From an uncultured Pelagibacteraceae bacterium (GTDB lineage Bacteria > Pseudomonadota > Alphaproteobacteria > Pelagibacterales > AG-422-B15): a DNA stretch of 64,000 bases. Position numbers and translations under genes: made by a program. The stretch spans positions 146,706-210,705 of the forward strand of contig CACNCV010000001.1 of the NCBI GenBank assembly GCA_902619105.1. Direction: 5' to 3'. Below the pieces are notes generated by a model that was given only the letters and a program-made list of their open reading frames with translations, made no database searches and was not told the origin of the DNA. Every line of letters starts with the position of its first letter. Position 1 is the stretch's first letter. Below are positions 9,831-18,800 of this stretch, piece after piece.

Positions 9831-10768
9831 ATAAAGTACTTATTGCCGATAATGTTTCTGACGCTGTCTTTAAAGTATTTGATGAAAATAACATTGAATA
9901 TGTTCAGAAAACAGGTCTTAGTGAAGACGAGCTTTCAAGAGAAATCGTAGATTACGCCGGGTTAGTAATTAGATCAGCAGTCACTGTAACTGACAAAATA
10001 ATAAGCAGCGCTAAAAATCTGAGAGTTATTGGTAGGCCAGGCGTAGGGGTTGACAATGTTGACCTTGACTCAGCTACCAAAAATAACATCGTAGTCATGA
10101 ACACTCCTCTTGGAAATGTTCAAGCAACTGCCGAACTTACATTTTCTATTATACATGCATTAATGAGAAAAATTACAGAGGCAAATGAGTCAATGCACAG
10201 TAAAAAATGGGAGAAAAAGAATTTCATTGGATCTGAGATGTTGGGCAAAACTATTGGCATCGTAGGATTTGGGAATATAGGAAAAAAAATTTCTGAAATA
10301 TCACACGCATATGGAATGAATGTTCTTGTTCATAGTGCTTCATTAAGTGATACAGAACAAAAAAAATATAAAGTTGAAAAAGTATCTTTTGAAGAAATTT
10401 TGTTACACTCAGATATTATAACTTTTCATAATAAACTATCAGATAAATCAAAATATATGATTAATAAAGACACTCTTAAAACGATTAAAAAAACAGCAAT
10501 TATTATTAATTGTGCGAGAGGTGGAATTGTAAATGAAAATGATGTTAAGAATGCAATTGATAAAAATGGTTTAGGAGGATATGGCTGCGATGTTTACGAG
10601 AAAGAGCCACAAACTGATAGTATATTCTCAGGTATGAAAAAAGTCGTAATGACACCTCACATCGGCGCCAGTACTGCAGAGGCGCAAGAAAAAGTTGCTA
10701 TACAAATTGCAGAGCAAATGGTCGATTATCTTTTAAATAATAATGTAGTTAACCAAGTAAACAAATAA
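9827..10768 (+). CDS. serA: D-3-phosphoglycerate dehydrogenase, short form
   Basis: The 313-residue protein is a D-2-hydroxyacid dehydrogenase: substrate lid with GRPGVGVDNVD, Rossmann motif GIVGFGNIGKKI, arginine in NCARGGIVNE, and histidine in TPHIGAST. It starts with GTG overlapping the serC stop. Position directly after serC makes 3-phosphoglycerate oxidation the most likely role. It lacks the ACT and intervening domains of the ~525-residue SerA usual in Alphaproteobacteria, so serine feedback through ACT is not possible. Another hydroxyacid substrate is less likely but not excluded. Confidence 0.85.
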   Translation: MNKVLIADNVSDAVFKVFDENNIEYVQKTGLSEDELSREIVDYAGLVIRSAVTVTDKIISSAKNLRVIGRPGVGVDNVDLDSATKNNIVVMNTPLGNVQATAELTFSIIHALMRKITEANESMHSKKWEKKNFIGSEMLGKTIGIVGFGNIGKKISEISHAYGMNVLVHSASLSDTEQKKYKVEKVSFEEILLHSDIITFHNKLSDKSKYMINKDTLKTIKKTAIIINCARGGIVNENDVKNAIDKNGLGGYGCDVYEKEPQTDSIFSGMKKVVMTPHIGASTAEAQEKVAIQIAEQMVDYLLNNNVVNQVNK

Positions 10769-11485
10769 ATGTCTAATACTCTGATATTAATCAGACACGG
10801 TAAAAGTGTTTGGAACGTAAAAAATATTTTTACCGGATGGGTTGATGTAGAATTAGACGATTTAGGAAAAAAAGAGGCATTAAAGTCAGCATTGTTGCTC
10901 AAAGAAGCTGAAATAGTTCCTTCATTCGCATTTACATCATTTTTAAAAAGGGCACAAAATACGCTTCAAATAATTCTTGAGGAATTAAATATATATAATC
11001 TTAACACAGAAACTGCCTGGGAATTAAATGAAAGACACTATGGAGCACTGCAAGGATTAAACAAAGATGAAGTTAAAAAAAAATATGGTGAAGATCAGTT
11101 TTTAAAATGGAGGAGAGGTTACAGCACACCACCACCTGCACTACCAATTGATAGTGAAATGAATCCTAATAAAGACGATTTATATAAAGGAATAAATAAT
11201 TTACCCCTAACGGAATGTTTAGAAGATACGTATGCGAGAGTAATTCCTTACTGGGAAAATTCTATAAAACCTTTAGTACTAAAAAATACCACTATTATTT
11301 CAGCACATGGAAACAGCCTAAGAGCTCTATGTAAGTACTTGTTTGATGTATCTGATGAAGACATAACAAGCTTAGAAATACCAACTGCAAATCCACTAGT
11401 TATCAGCCTAAATAATAGTTGCAAAATTCACTCCGCAAGTTATCTTGATGCCTCCAGAGCACAAAAATTGCCAATAATTGGCTAA
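10769..11485 (+). CDS. gpmA: 2,3-bisphosphoglycerate-dependent phosphoglycerate mutase
   Basis: The 238-residue protein has the phosphohistidine motif LIRHGKSVWN at the start, ELNERHYGALQGLNK in the middle and the second active-site histidine in ISAHGNSLRAL. It interconverts 3- and 2-phosphoglycerate. It abuts serA with no gap, so expression is probably shared with serine synthesis, where 3-phosphoglycerate is the branch point. Confidence 0.94.
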   Translation: MSNTLILIRHGKSVWNVKNIFTGWVDVELDDLGKKEALKSALLLKEAEIVPSFAFTSFLKRAQNTLQIILEELNIYNLNTETAWELNERHYGALQGLNKDEVKKKYGEDQFLKWRRGYSTPPPALPIDSEMNPNKDDLYKGINNLPLTECLEDTYARVIPYWENSIKPLVLKNTTIISAHGNSLRALCKYLFDVSDEDITSLEIPTANPLVISLNNSCKIHSASYLDASRAQKLPIIG

Positions 11486-11500
11486 TAAAAAGGGAAAGTT

Positions 11501-12673
11501 ATGAGTGAAGTATTTATTACATCTGCCGTTAGAACAGCCGTTGGTTCTTTTAATGGATCTTTATCGGGTATGCCAGCACACGATTTAGGCACAATAGTTA
11601 TAAAAGAAACGCTTAATAGATCAGGCATTGAAGGTGGTGATGTGGATGAGGTGATACTTGGACAAGTACTAACTGCAGCAACCGGTCAAAACCCTGCTAG
11701 ACAAGCATCAATAAATGCTGGTTTAAATAAAGAAACCCCAGCATGGCTAGTTAATCAAGTTTGTGGATCTGGCTTACGAAGTGTTGCTTTGGCCTACCAA
11801 TCTATTATGAATGGCGATGCAAATATTATTATTGCTGGTGGACAAGAAAGTATGAGTCAATCCCCGCACTGTATGCACCTAAGAAATGGTACCAAAATGG
11901 GCGATGATAAGATGATCGACTCAATGATCAAAGATGGTTTGTGGGATGCTTTTAATGGATATCACATGGGAACAACTGCTGAAAATGTTGCTCAACAATG
12001 GCAAATTACTAGAGATCAACAAGATGAATTTGCTTTTAACTCACAACAGAAAGCAAGTAAAGCTAAAGCAGATGGAGTATTTAAGGATGAAATTGTTCCA
12101 GTTGAAGTTCCATCAAGAAAAGAAACAGTAGTTTTTGATAGTGATGAATATATTAAAGACAATGTTCAATTAGAAAAAATTTCATCTTTAAGACCTGCAT
12201 TTGCAAAAGAGGGAACAGTTACAGCGGCAAATGCAAGTGGTATAAACGATGGCGCAGCTGCTTTGGCAGTAATGTCCTCAGATGAAATGAAAAAAAGAAA
12301 CCTTGAGCCTATGGCAAGAATTGTATCGTGGTCAAGTGCTGGGGTTGATCCGTCTGTGATGGGTACAGGACCTATACCTGCAAGCAGAAAAGCTCTTGAT
12401 AAAGCAGGGTGGGATGTTTCTGATTTAGATTTAATTGAGTCAAATGAAGCATTTGCCGCTCAATCTTGTGCAGTAAATAAAGAAATGGGATGGGATGTCT
12501 CAAAAGTTAATGTTAACGGGGGAGCGATTGCCATAGGACATCCAATTGGTGCGTCAGGAGCTAGAATTCTTGTAACATTATTAAATCAAATGAAAAGACA
12601 GGACGCTAAAAAAGGACTTGCCACATTATGCATTGGTGGCGGCATGGGTGTCGCTTTGTGCGTCGAACGATAG
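11501..12673 (+). CDS. phaA: Acetyl-CoA C-acetyltransferase (acetoacetyl-CoA thiolase)
   Basis: The 390-residue thiolase has the acyl-accepting cysteine in VNQVCGSGLRSV (about residue 89), the GGAIAIGHPIGASGAR motif with its histidine, and the second cysteine in CIGGGMG. Length and closeness to phaB (9 bp) indicate the biosynthetic enzyme that condenses two acetyl-CoA. An AGGGAAAG ribosome-binding site precedes the ATG. In this genome the product could go to polyhydroxybutyrate or, more clearly supported here, into the EMC pathway. No PHB synthase is in the window. Confidence 0.92.
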   Translation: MSEVFITSAVRTAVGSFNGSLSGMPAHDLGTIVIKETLNRSGIEGGDVDEVILGQVLTAATGQNPARQASINAGLNKETPAWLVNQVCGSGLRSVALAYQSIMNGDANIIIAGGQESMSQSPHCMHLRNGTKMGDDKMIDSMIKDGLWDAFNGYHMGTTAENVAQQWQITRDQQDEFAFNSQQKASKAKADGVFKDEIVPVEVPSRKETVVFDSDEYIKDNVQLEKISSLRPAFAKEGTVTAANASGINDGAAALAVMSSDEMKKRNLEPMARIVSWSSAGVDPSVMGTGPIPASRKALDKAGWDVSDLDLIESNEAFAAQSCAVNKEMGWDVSKVNVNGGAIAIGHPIGASGARILVTLLNQMKRQDAKKGLATLCIGGGMGVALCVER

Positions 12674-12682
12674 GAGAAAACT

Positions 12683-13405
12683 ATGTCTAAAGTAGCATTA
12701 GTAACTGGAGGAACAAGAGGAATAGGTGCTGCAATATCTCTTGCTTTAAAAAAGGAGGGGTGCAATGTTGCTGCAACCTATAGTTCAAATTCAGATGCAG
12801 CAAATAAGTTTTCATCCGAAAACGGTATTGAGGTATTTCAATGGAATGTTGCTGATGCAACTGCATGTGAAGCGGGCGTAAAGCAAGTTGCTGATAAGCT
12901 GGGCACTGTTGACATTTTAGTGAATAATGCCGGCATTTCCAAAGCTTCAATGGCTCATAAAATGTCAGTTGAACAATGGGATGATGTAATAAGAACTGAC
13001 TTAGACTCAGTTTTTTATATGACAAGATGTGTACTTGAAGGCATGAGAGAAAAATCCTTTGGAAGAATAATCAGCATTTCTTCTATTAACGGTCAAAAAG
13101 GTGAGATGGGTCTAATAAATTATAGTGCTGCAAAAGCTGGTTTATTAGGTTTTACCAAAGCATTAGCGCAAGAAACTGCTAGAAAGAATATTACAGTTAA
13201 CGCTATTGCACCTGGCTATATCGATACTGAAATTCTAGCGGATGCCTCTGAGGATTTTATGAAAAGTTTAATTGGAAAAATTCCTGTAGGAAGACTTGGA
13301 ACAGTTGATGAGGTTTCGCGAATAGTTACATTCCTTGCTAGTGATGAAGCGGGCTTTATAACAGGTTCTACGATATCTGCAAACGGTGGACAATATTTTA
13401 CTTAA
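12683..13405 (+). CDS. phaB: Acetoacetyl-CoA reductase (SDR family)
   Basis: The 240-residue short-chain dehydrogenase has the cofactor loop GGTRGIG, NNAGIS and the catalytic YSAAKAG. Its length and VNAIAPGYIDTE region fit PhaB, which makes (R)-3-hydroxybutyryl-CoA with NADPH. The start has a strong AGGAG site, and the gene lies 9 bp after the thiolase. FabG-like specificity cannot be excluded, but the pairing with phaA favours PhaB. The stop overlaps the convergent gloB stop within TTAA. Confidence 0.9.
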   Translation: MSKVALVTGGTRGIGAAISLALKKEGCNVAATYSSNSDAANKFSSENGIEVFQWNVADATACEAGVKQVADKLGTVDILVNNAGISKASMAHKMSVEQWDDVIRTDLDSVFYMTRCVLEGMREKSFGRIISISSINGQKGEMGLINYSAAKAGLLGFTKALAQETARKNITVNAIAPGYIDTEILADASEDFMKSLIGKIPVGRLGTVDEVSRIVTFLASDEAGFITGSTISANGGQYFT

Positions 13406-14160
13406 AAAGAATCTTTGAGATTTCTTATATGACCGAATACTTCTTCTGGACTTTTACCCGTAAGCCCCAGAGAGTTGATCAAATCTTCATCATCTGCCTT
13501 TAAGAAAATATTTAATCTCTTTTCATCCCCAATTGTTGATGGAATAGATGGTATGTTTTGTTTATCTAGGCTTTTCAGACGATCCATTTTTGATTCTATT
13601 TCATCCGACGGGTAAATAGAGCTTATAAAATTTCCATTACTTAAAGTATATTCATGGCCACAGTAAATTTTTGTTTCATCAGGTAGATCCCTTAGTTTTG
13701 TGAGAGATTTCCACATCATTTCTGGTGAACCTTCAAAAAGTCTACCACATCCAAGTGAAAATAGTGTGTCACCAGTAAAAACAAGTTTTAGGGATTTAAA
13801 ATAAAAAGCGATGTGGCCCGTAGTATGCCCAGGTATTTCAATTATCTGAGCATTGTGTTCATCAAAATTCCAAATATCACCCTCTGAAACTTGTATATCA
13901 ATTCCTGGTATTCTCTCAAAATCTTTTTTGCTGCCAACTATTTTGCATCCATACTTTTCTTTGAGTTCAAAATTTCCTCCTACATGATCAAAATGATGAT
14001 GAGTATTAAGTATGAATTTTAAATTAAGTTTGTATTTATTTAGAACATCAATTACAGGATCTGCTTCAGAAGGATCAACAACAAATGCATCCCCATTTTT
14101 ATTTGAGTATATATAAGCATAATTATCGCTTAAGCATTTAACAATAAGTATTTCATTCAT
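13402..14160 (-). CDS. gloB: Hydroxyacylglutathione hydrolase (glyoxalase II)
   Basis: The 252-residue metallo-beta-lactamase-fold protein has the metal motif THHHFDH near residues 53-59, then GHTTGHIAFY and GHEYTLSN, plus the C-terminal HAGH domain. It splits S-lactoylglutathione to lactate and glutathione. It follows metW by 2 bp; metX-metW-gloB is a familiar alphaproteobacterial order. Its stop overlaps phaB by four bases on the opposite strand. Confidence 0.93.
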   Translation of the reverse strand: MNEILIVKCLSDNYAYIYSNKNGDAFVVDPSEADPVIDVLNKYKLNLKFILNTHHHFDHVGGNFELKEKYGCKIVGSKKDFERIPGIDIQVSEGDIWNFDEHNAQIIEIPGHTTGHIAFYFKSLKLVFTGDTLFSLGCGRLFEGSPEMMWKSLTKLRDLPDETKIYCGHEYTLSNGNFISSIYPSDEIESKMDRLKSLDKQNIPSIPSTIGDEKRLNIFLKADDEDLINSLGLTGKSPEEVFGHIRNLKDSF

Positions 14161-14162
14161 AT

Positions 14163-14774
14163 TTAATCCTTTGAAACTAAAAAAAGTCCGACTTCATTAA
14201 AGTAGCTATCAAGAAAATTTTTTCCACTAAAATTGGAAAGTTTTTTATTAGAAAGATCACCTTTCTTTTCAATTTTGATTTCTAACTCCTCACATAAATC
14301 AATAAAATCATTAATTGTACAAAAATGTAGATTTGGAGTTTCATGCCATGAATAACTTAGTTTCTTGCTTACTGGCATTTTTCTATTCAACAATAAACTA
14401 GCCCCAATCTTCCAGTGGCCAAAATTCGGAAAGGATATAATTGCTTTTTTAGAAATTCTAACCAATTGCTGCATTACTGTTTTAGGACTTTTTGTAGCTT
14501 GTAAAGTGTAAGTAAGTATTGAATAATCAAATAACTTATCTGGATAATCATACAAATCAGTATCTGCATCTCCTTCAATTACTGAAATGCCTTTGGCTAA
14601 ACAAAGCTGAACCTTTTTTTGATCAATTTCCATCCCGCGACCATCAATATTTTTATACTCTCTCAAATACTCCAACAAAGACCCATCATTGCACCCAACA
14701 TCAATAACAGAAGCATTGTTAGGAATTAGCTCAGCAATTACACCAAAATCTTTGTTCTCGTTTATTAAGCTCAT
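14163..14774 (-). CDS. metW: Methionine biosynthesis protein MetW
   Basis: The 203-residue protein is a class I methyltransferase fold with SVIDVGCNDGSLLEYL as SAM-binding motif I near residue 20, followed by GMEID. It is the usual partner of MetX in Proteobacteria, needed for or enhancing homoserine acylation; the exact chemistry is unsettled. It overlaps metX by four bases and so shares its SAM-II control. Confidence 0.92.
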   Translation of the reverse strand: MSLINENKDFGVIAELIPNNASVIDVGCNDGSLLEYLREYKNIDGRGMEIDQKKVQLCLAKGISVIEGDADTDLYDYPDKLFDYSILTYTLQATKSPKTVMQQLVRISKKAIISFPNFGHWKIGASLLLNRKMPVSKKLSYSWHETPNLHFCTINDFIDLCEELEIKIEKKGDLSNKKLSNFSGKNFLDSYFNEVGLFLVSKD

Positions 14775-15886
14775 AAATTTTCAAATGTTGAATTAATGAA
14801 TCCTTTTATCGCCTCAAAAAACTTTGGTTCATCCAATAGGAATGAGTCATGACCGTTTTCAGTTTCAATTTCAATAAAACTGACATTAAGCCCAAGAGAA
14901 TTGAAAACTTTTACAATTTTTTTGTTTTCAGATGTTGGGTATAGCCAATCACTGGTAAATGACACACAAAGAATTTTAGATTGCGTATTTTTAAAGGCCT
15001 CTATTAAGGAGCCATTATTTGATGAGGAAACATCAAAATAATCCATTGCTCGAGTGATATACAGATAACTGTTTGCATCAAAGCGATCAACAAAAGTAAA
15101 TCCTTGATGTCTTAAGTAACTTTCAATTTGAAAATCGGCATCAAAAGAATAATCCAAGCTATTTTTATCTTGGAGATTTCTTCCAAACTTACTTTGTAGA
15201 GCTTCTTTAGATAGATATGAAATATGTGCTGCCATTCTAGCTACTGAAAGCCCTTTCATGGGTTTTTTATCAGAATGATAGTAATTTCCTGATTGCCAGT
15301 TTGGATCAGCCATTATGGACTGCCTTGCAAGCTCATTTAATGCAATGTTTTGAGCCGAATGGTTTGTTGCAGTTGCAATAGGAACTGCTGAATGTACCAT
15401 TTCAGGAAACTTTGAAAGCCATTCGAGTACCAACATGCCCCCCATCGATCCGCCAGTAACGCAAAATATTTTCTCAATTCCCAAATAATCAATTAATAAT
15501 TTTTGAGCTCTGACCATATCTGCAATTGTAATTACAGGAAAATCAGTCGCGAATTCTTTACCGTTTTCAGGATTTATTTCTTTTGGACCCGTTGATCCCA
15601 TGCACCCACCAATAACATTAGGGCAAATGACGAAGAATTTGTTCGTATCAATTGGTTTATCGGGCCCTACAACCATCGACCACCAGCCATTTTTTTTTGT
15701 AATGGGATGATCACTTGCCACATATTGATCGCCAGTCAAGGCATGACAAACCAAGATTGAATTATTTTTTTTATCGTTAAGTTTGCCATATGTTGTATAT
15801 GCAGTTTTAAATTTAGATAAACTTCCACCTCCATCCAAATTTAATGGTTCATCTTCTGCTAAAGTAACAATTTTATTTTCACTCAT
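14771..15886 (-). CDS. metX: Homoserine O-acyltransferase
   Basis: The protein is an alpha/beta hydrolase-fold acyltransferase with the nucleophile motif GGSMGGM and histidine in NGHDSFL. It commits homoserine to methionine synthesis. I place the start at ATG 15886 (MSENKIVTL), giving 371 residues. A longer TTG start at 15916 would lie inside the upstream terminator hairpin and encode a non-homologous peptide. GGA 8 nt upstream is the only plausible ribosome-binding element. Control is by the SAM-II riboswitch and terminator just upstream. Acetyl versus succinyl donor cannot be fixed by eye. Confidence 0.93.
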   Translation of the reverse strand: MSENKIVTLAEDEPLNLDGGGSLSKFKTAYTTYGKLNDKKNNSILVCHALTGDQYVASDHPITKKNGWWSMVVGPDKPIDTNKFFVICPNVIGGCMGSTGPKEINPENGKEFATDFPVITIADMVRAQKLLIDYLGIEKIFCVTGGSMGGMLVLEWLSKFPEMVHSAVPIATATNHSAQNIALNELARQSIMADPNWQSGNYYHSDKKPMKGLSVARMAAHISYLSKEALQSKFGRNLQDKNSLDYSFDADFQIESYLRHQGFTFVDRFDANSYLYITRAMDYFDVSSSNNGSLIEAFKNTQSKILCVSFTSDWLYPTSENKKIVKVFNSLGLNVSFIEIETENGHDSFLLDEPKFFEAIKGFINSTFENL

Positions 15887-15896
15887 AATTTTTTCC

Positions 15897-15932
15897 AAAA
15901 AAAAACCGCCCAACAACTAAGTTTGGCGGTTT
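15897..15932 (-). terminator. Intrinsic terminator (attenuator) before metX
   Basis: On the minus strand AAACCGCC (15932-15925) pairs with GGCGGTTT (15910-15903), with further possible pairing in the 14-nt interior, followed by a run of T to 15897. It lies four bases after the SAM-II aptamer and 10 nt before the metX ATG. Its position points to transcriptional control of metX-metW-gloB by SAM. Confidence 0.85.
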
Positions 15933-15935
15933 CAA

Positions 15936-15990
15936 CTACCTCTTTAGCTGCATTTTTATTGCGCCCGCAAGCTGTGCTCAAATCGGCGCA
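15936..15990 (-). promoter_or_regulatory. SAM-II riboswitch aptamer
   Basis: The minus-strand sequence matches the SAM-II (metA/metX) class. P1 is TGCGCC (15990-15985) with GGCGCA (15965-15960). The pseudoknot helix is TTGCG (15970-15966) with the segment 15952-15948 in AATGCAGCTAAA. The conserved GATTTGA loop and the 3' AGCTAAAG are present. The class is known from Alphaproteobacteria and marine metagenomes in front of metA/metX, as here. SAM binding should turn the operon off. Confidence 0.93.
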
Positions 15991-15996
15991 ATTCAT

Positions 15997-16025
15997 GTAT
16001 TATATATTCAATAGGATATTGTCAA
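15997..16025 (-). promoter_or_regulatory. Promoter for the metX leader
   Basis: On the minus strand TTGACA (16025-16020) is followed by overlapping candidate -10 elements: TATAAT (16004-15999, 15-nt spacer) or TAATAC (16002-15997, 17-nt spacer). Either would start transcription within a few bases of the aptamer's first helix, as expected for a compact riboswitch leader. Confidence 0.7.
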
Positions 16026-16099
16026 ATTAGAAGATTTATTTATTTCAAAGATTTTCTTTCAAATTTAGCTATATTCACCTATTTATAGCCAATTGAAAT

Positions 16100-17164
16100 A
16101 TGAAAAAACTTAAAAATATAAAGCTTTACGAAGGAGGCATTTCATCAATTCCTGGCAAAAAGCAAGTTATTAAGGTGTCCTCTAATGAGTCACCATTTGG
16201 TCCGAGCTTGCGAGTACAAAAGGCGATATCAACGGCAAAGTCAAAAACTCACAAATATCCTGACGGAAATAGTCTGGAATTAAAAAATGCCTTATCAAAA
16301 AAAACCAAATTAAATATCAACAACCTCTTCGTTGGAAATGGATCAGACGAGATACTAGGCCTGGCTTGTCAACTTTTTCTAAATAAAGGAGACGAAGTTA
16401 TTATTCCTAAACACAGTTTTTTAATGTTTGAAATTTACTCTAAAATCAGTGGGGGCGTTGTTAAACGTTCATCAACAAAAAATTTACGTTTTGATGTAAA
16501 AAGCATTTTAAATAAAATCACAAAAAAAACTAAAATTATATTTATTGCGCAGCCCAATAATCCAACAGGATTTTATCTATCCAAAGAAGAATTAAGATTG
16601 CTTATCTCACGTGTCCCTAAGAAGATATTTATAATTATTGATTCTGCCTATGCAGAATATGTAACTGATAAAGATTACTCTAATGGCATTAACTTTGCCA
16701 AAAAATATAAAAATATCATTGTCACTAGAACTTTCTCAAAAATTTATGGTTTGGCGTCCTTAAGATTGGGTTGGTGCTATGCCCATACAGATATAATAAA
16801 ATTAATGAATAAAGTGAGAGGGCCATTTAACGTAAATCAAATTGCCCAACTTGCCGGCGTTGAGGCATTAAAAGATAAAAAATATGAAAAAAATGCAATA
16901 AACCATAACAAATTTTGGCTAAAAAAAATGAATAGTGAACTAAGTAGATTGCCAGTAAATGTTTATGATAGTAGAGCAAATTTTCTGCTCATTAATGTAG
17001 GCAAATCTGTAAAAAAACTAAATCAGTATTTATTGTCAAAATCAATTATTGTAAGGTTAATGGATAAGTATAATCTTCCAGATTGCATTAGGTTATCTAT
17101 TGGTAAATCTACAGAAAATAGAAAAGTCCTTAAAGCTATGAAAGAGTTTTATAATGCCAAGTAA
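16100..17164 (+). CDS. hisC: Histidinol-phosphate aminotransferase
   Basis: The 354-residue class II aminotransferase has SSNESPFGPS near the N terminus, FVGNGSDEILGL, QPNNPTGF, and the PLP lysine in TRTFSKIYGLASLRLGW. HisC transaminates imidazole-acetol phosphate; in many Alphaproteobacteria a HisC homologue next to tyrA also serves phenylalanine and tyrosine synthesis. The 11-bp overlap with the prephenate dehydrogenase gene supports an aromatic role here. Other his genes are absent from the window. Confidence 0.88.
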   Translation: MKKLKNIKLYEGGISSIPGKKQVIKVSSNESPFGPSLRVQKAISTAKSKTHKYPDGNSLELKNALSKKTKLNINNLFVGNGSDEILGLACQLFLNKGDEVIIPKHSFLMFEIYSKISGGVVKRSSTKNLRFDVKSILNKITKKTKIIFIAQPNNPTGFYLSKEELRLLISRVPKKIFIIIDSAYAEYVTDKDYSNGINFAKKYKNIIVTRTFSKIYGLASLRLGWCYAHTDIIKLMNKVRGPFNVNQIAQLAGVEALKDKKYEKNAINHNKFWLKKMNSELSRLPVNVYDSRANFLLINVGKSVKKLNQYLLSKSIIVRLMDKYNLPDCIRLSIGKSTENRKVLKAMKEFYNAK

Positions 17165-18080
17165 GAAGAGACCATTTAAAAAAATTAGTATAATTGGTTT
17201 GGGTTTAATAGGTTCTTCTATTGCCTTAGCTATAAAAAAGAAAAAACTAGCAGAAATTACCTCTGGTTACTCCAGGTCTTTAAAAACAAGAACTATCGCG
17301 AAAAAACTTAAATTAACAAGTGAAATAAAAAATAATATATCAGACTGCGTAAAGAATTCAGATTTGGTTATTATTTGTACTCACTTAAGCAGTTACAAAA
17401 GTATTTTTAAAAAGATATCACCACATCTTAATAAAGATGCCATTGTAACAGATGTTGGATCTGCGAAAGAGTCTTCAATTTCAGAAGTCGAGACTTTAAT
17501 TAAAAAAAAGATAAATTTTGTACCTGCTCATCCTATTGCTGGTACTGAAAAAAGTGGGCCAAAAGCTGGCTTTGCTGAACTATTCGAAGAAAGATGGTGC
17601 ATAATTACACCTTTAAAAGGCAATAAAACCAGAGACATAAATAAAGTAAAAACTTTTTGGAAAAAATTGGGAAGCAAAGTAGAAACTATGACTCCTTCTA
17701 GACATGACAAAGTAATGGCAGTGACTTCTCATTTGCCCCATCTAATTGCTTATAATATGGTACATACAGCAGCTGATTTAGAAAACTTTACAAAATCAGA
17801 TATTGTTAAGTATAGCGCGAGTGGATTTAGAGATTTCACAAGAATTGCTTCCTCAGATCCTACTATGTGGAGAGATGTAATTTTGGCAAACAGAGAAGCT
17901 GTATTAGAAATGATTGGTAGATTTTCTGAAGACCTGAGTGCTATACAAAAATCAATACGGTGGGAAGACGGAGATAGTTTGTATAAGTTATTTTCAAAAA
18001 CTAGAATTGTGCGTGAGAAAATAATTAAAGCAGGTCAAGACACTTCTGATGCCGATTTTGGTAGATCAAAAAGAAAATAA
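17154..18080 (+). CDS. tyrA: Prephenate/arogenate dehydrogenase
   Basis: The 308-residue protein starts with the NAD(P)-binding motif IIGLGLIGSSIAL and has VTDVGSAK, the HPIAGTEKSGP substrate motif and TSHLPHLIAY. It oxidises prephenate and/or arogenate toward tyrosine. It begins inside the last codons of hisC, implying coupled translation. There is no chorismate mutase or ACT domain. The 3' end overlaps the opposing DUF2125 gene by 15 bp. Confidence 0.9.
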   Translation: MPSKKRPFKKISIIGLGLIGSSIALAIKKKKLAEITSGYSRSLKTRTIAKKLKLTSEIKNNISDCVKNSDLVIICTHLSSYKSIFKKISPHLNKDAIVTDVGSAKESSISEVETLIKKKINFVPAHPIAGTEKSGPKAGFAELFEERWCIITPLKGNKTRDINKVKTFWKKLGSKVETMTPSRHDKVMAVTSHLPHLIAYNMVHTAADLENFTKSDIVKYSASGFRDFTRIASSDPTMWRDVILANREAVLEMIGRFSEDLSAIQKSIRWEDGDSLYKLFSKTRIVREKIIKAGQDTSDADFGRSKRK

Positions 18081-18800
18081 TTCCTTTAAATCGATCAAAG
18101 GGATGAAAAGCACAGAAATAATTCCATTTTTAATTACCAAAGGGGTGCTAAACAAATTATCATTGTTTTCAACATTTGATACGTTTAGTTGAATATTGCC
18201 ATTTAAATTTGTACTTAAATCAGAAATTTTTCCCTCTAGCAAAATTCTTGTTTCATTTTTAAATGAGTCTAAAACATTTGATGCAACGGCTGTAAAAAAA
18301 ACGCGATAGCCATTCTCATTAACTTTATTCATTTTAAAAATAATTTTTTTTATATTCTCTATATTGTAATTACCTATATTCAGACTCATATTATTTGAAA
18401 TTGAATAAATCTCATAAATTTGTCCTTTATCCATCGACAATCTGAGCTGAATATCATTCAAAAAAAAATTTAAAGAGTCGTCTTCATTAAATGAACTATT
18501 TATTTTATCCGTTCTCATCATTAGTTTACTTATATCGAAAGGATTCATATCAATTTTTATATTTCCTATTTCTATATTAGATAGGCTATCTGATCTGTTG
18601 AGATTAGGATTTACAATCAAACCTGATATTCTGTAAGGATACCCCGTCACCTTCAAGTCGTTATACTTAATGTTGTATCTTTCAAGGTTACTTGATAATT
18701 GGGATTTCAACTGAAAAGAAATAAACATCCAATAAATTGAATAAATGAGCAAAATAGCCAATACCAAAATGATTATTCTATTAAATGAAAATATCTTCAT
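18066..18800 (-). CDS. DUF2125-like membrane-anchored protein
   Basis: The 244-residue protein has an N-terminal membrane segment (about residues 7-30) and the pattern LKVTGYPYRISG, which resembles the GFPFR motif of DUF2125 proteins. The rest looks like beta-rich periplasmic sequence. The family is restricted largely to Alphaproteobacteria and has no known function. Its place beside plsC and tyrA matches the family's usual neighbourhood. Identity to DUF2125 is by motif and context, so moderate confidence. Confidence 0.6.
   Translation of the reverse strand: MKIFSFNRIIILVLAILLIYSIYWMFISFQLKSQLSSNLERYNIKYNDLKVTGYPYRISGLIVNPNLNRSDSLSNIEIGNIKIDMNPFDISKLMMRTDKINSSFNEDDSLNFFLNDIQLRLSMDKGQIYEIYSISNNMSLNIGNYNIENIKKIIFKMNKVNENGYRVFFTAVASNVLDSFKNETRILLEGKISDLSTNLNGNIQLNVSNVENNDNLFSTPLVIKNGIISVLFIPLIDLKELFSF

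Noticed and set aside
15887-15916. TTG start for metX at 15916.
   Set aside because: The codons come from the terminator hairpin and its T-run, and the residues do not match MetX.
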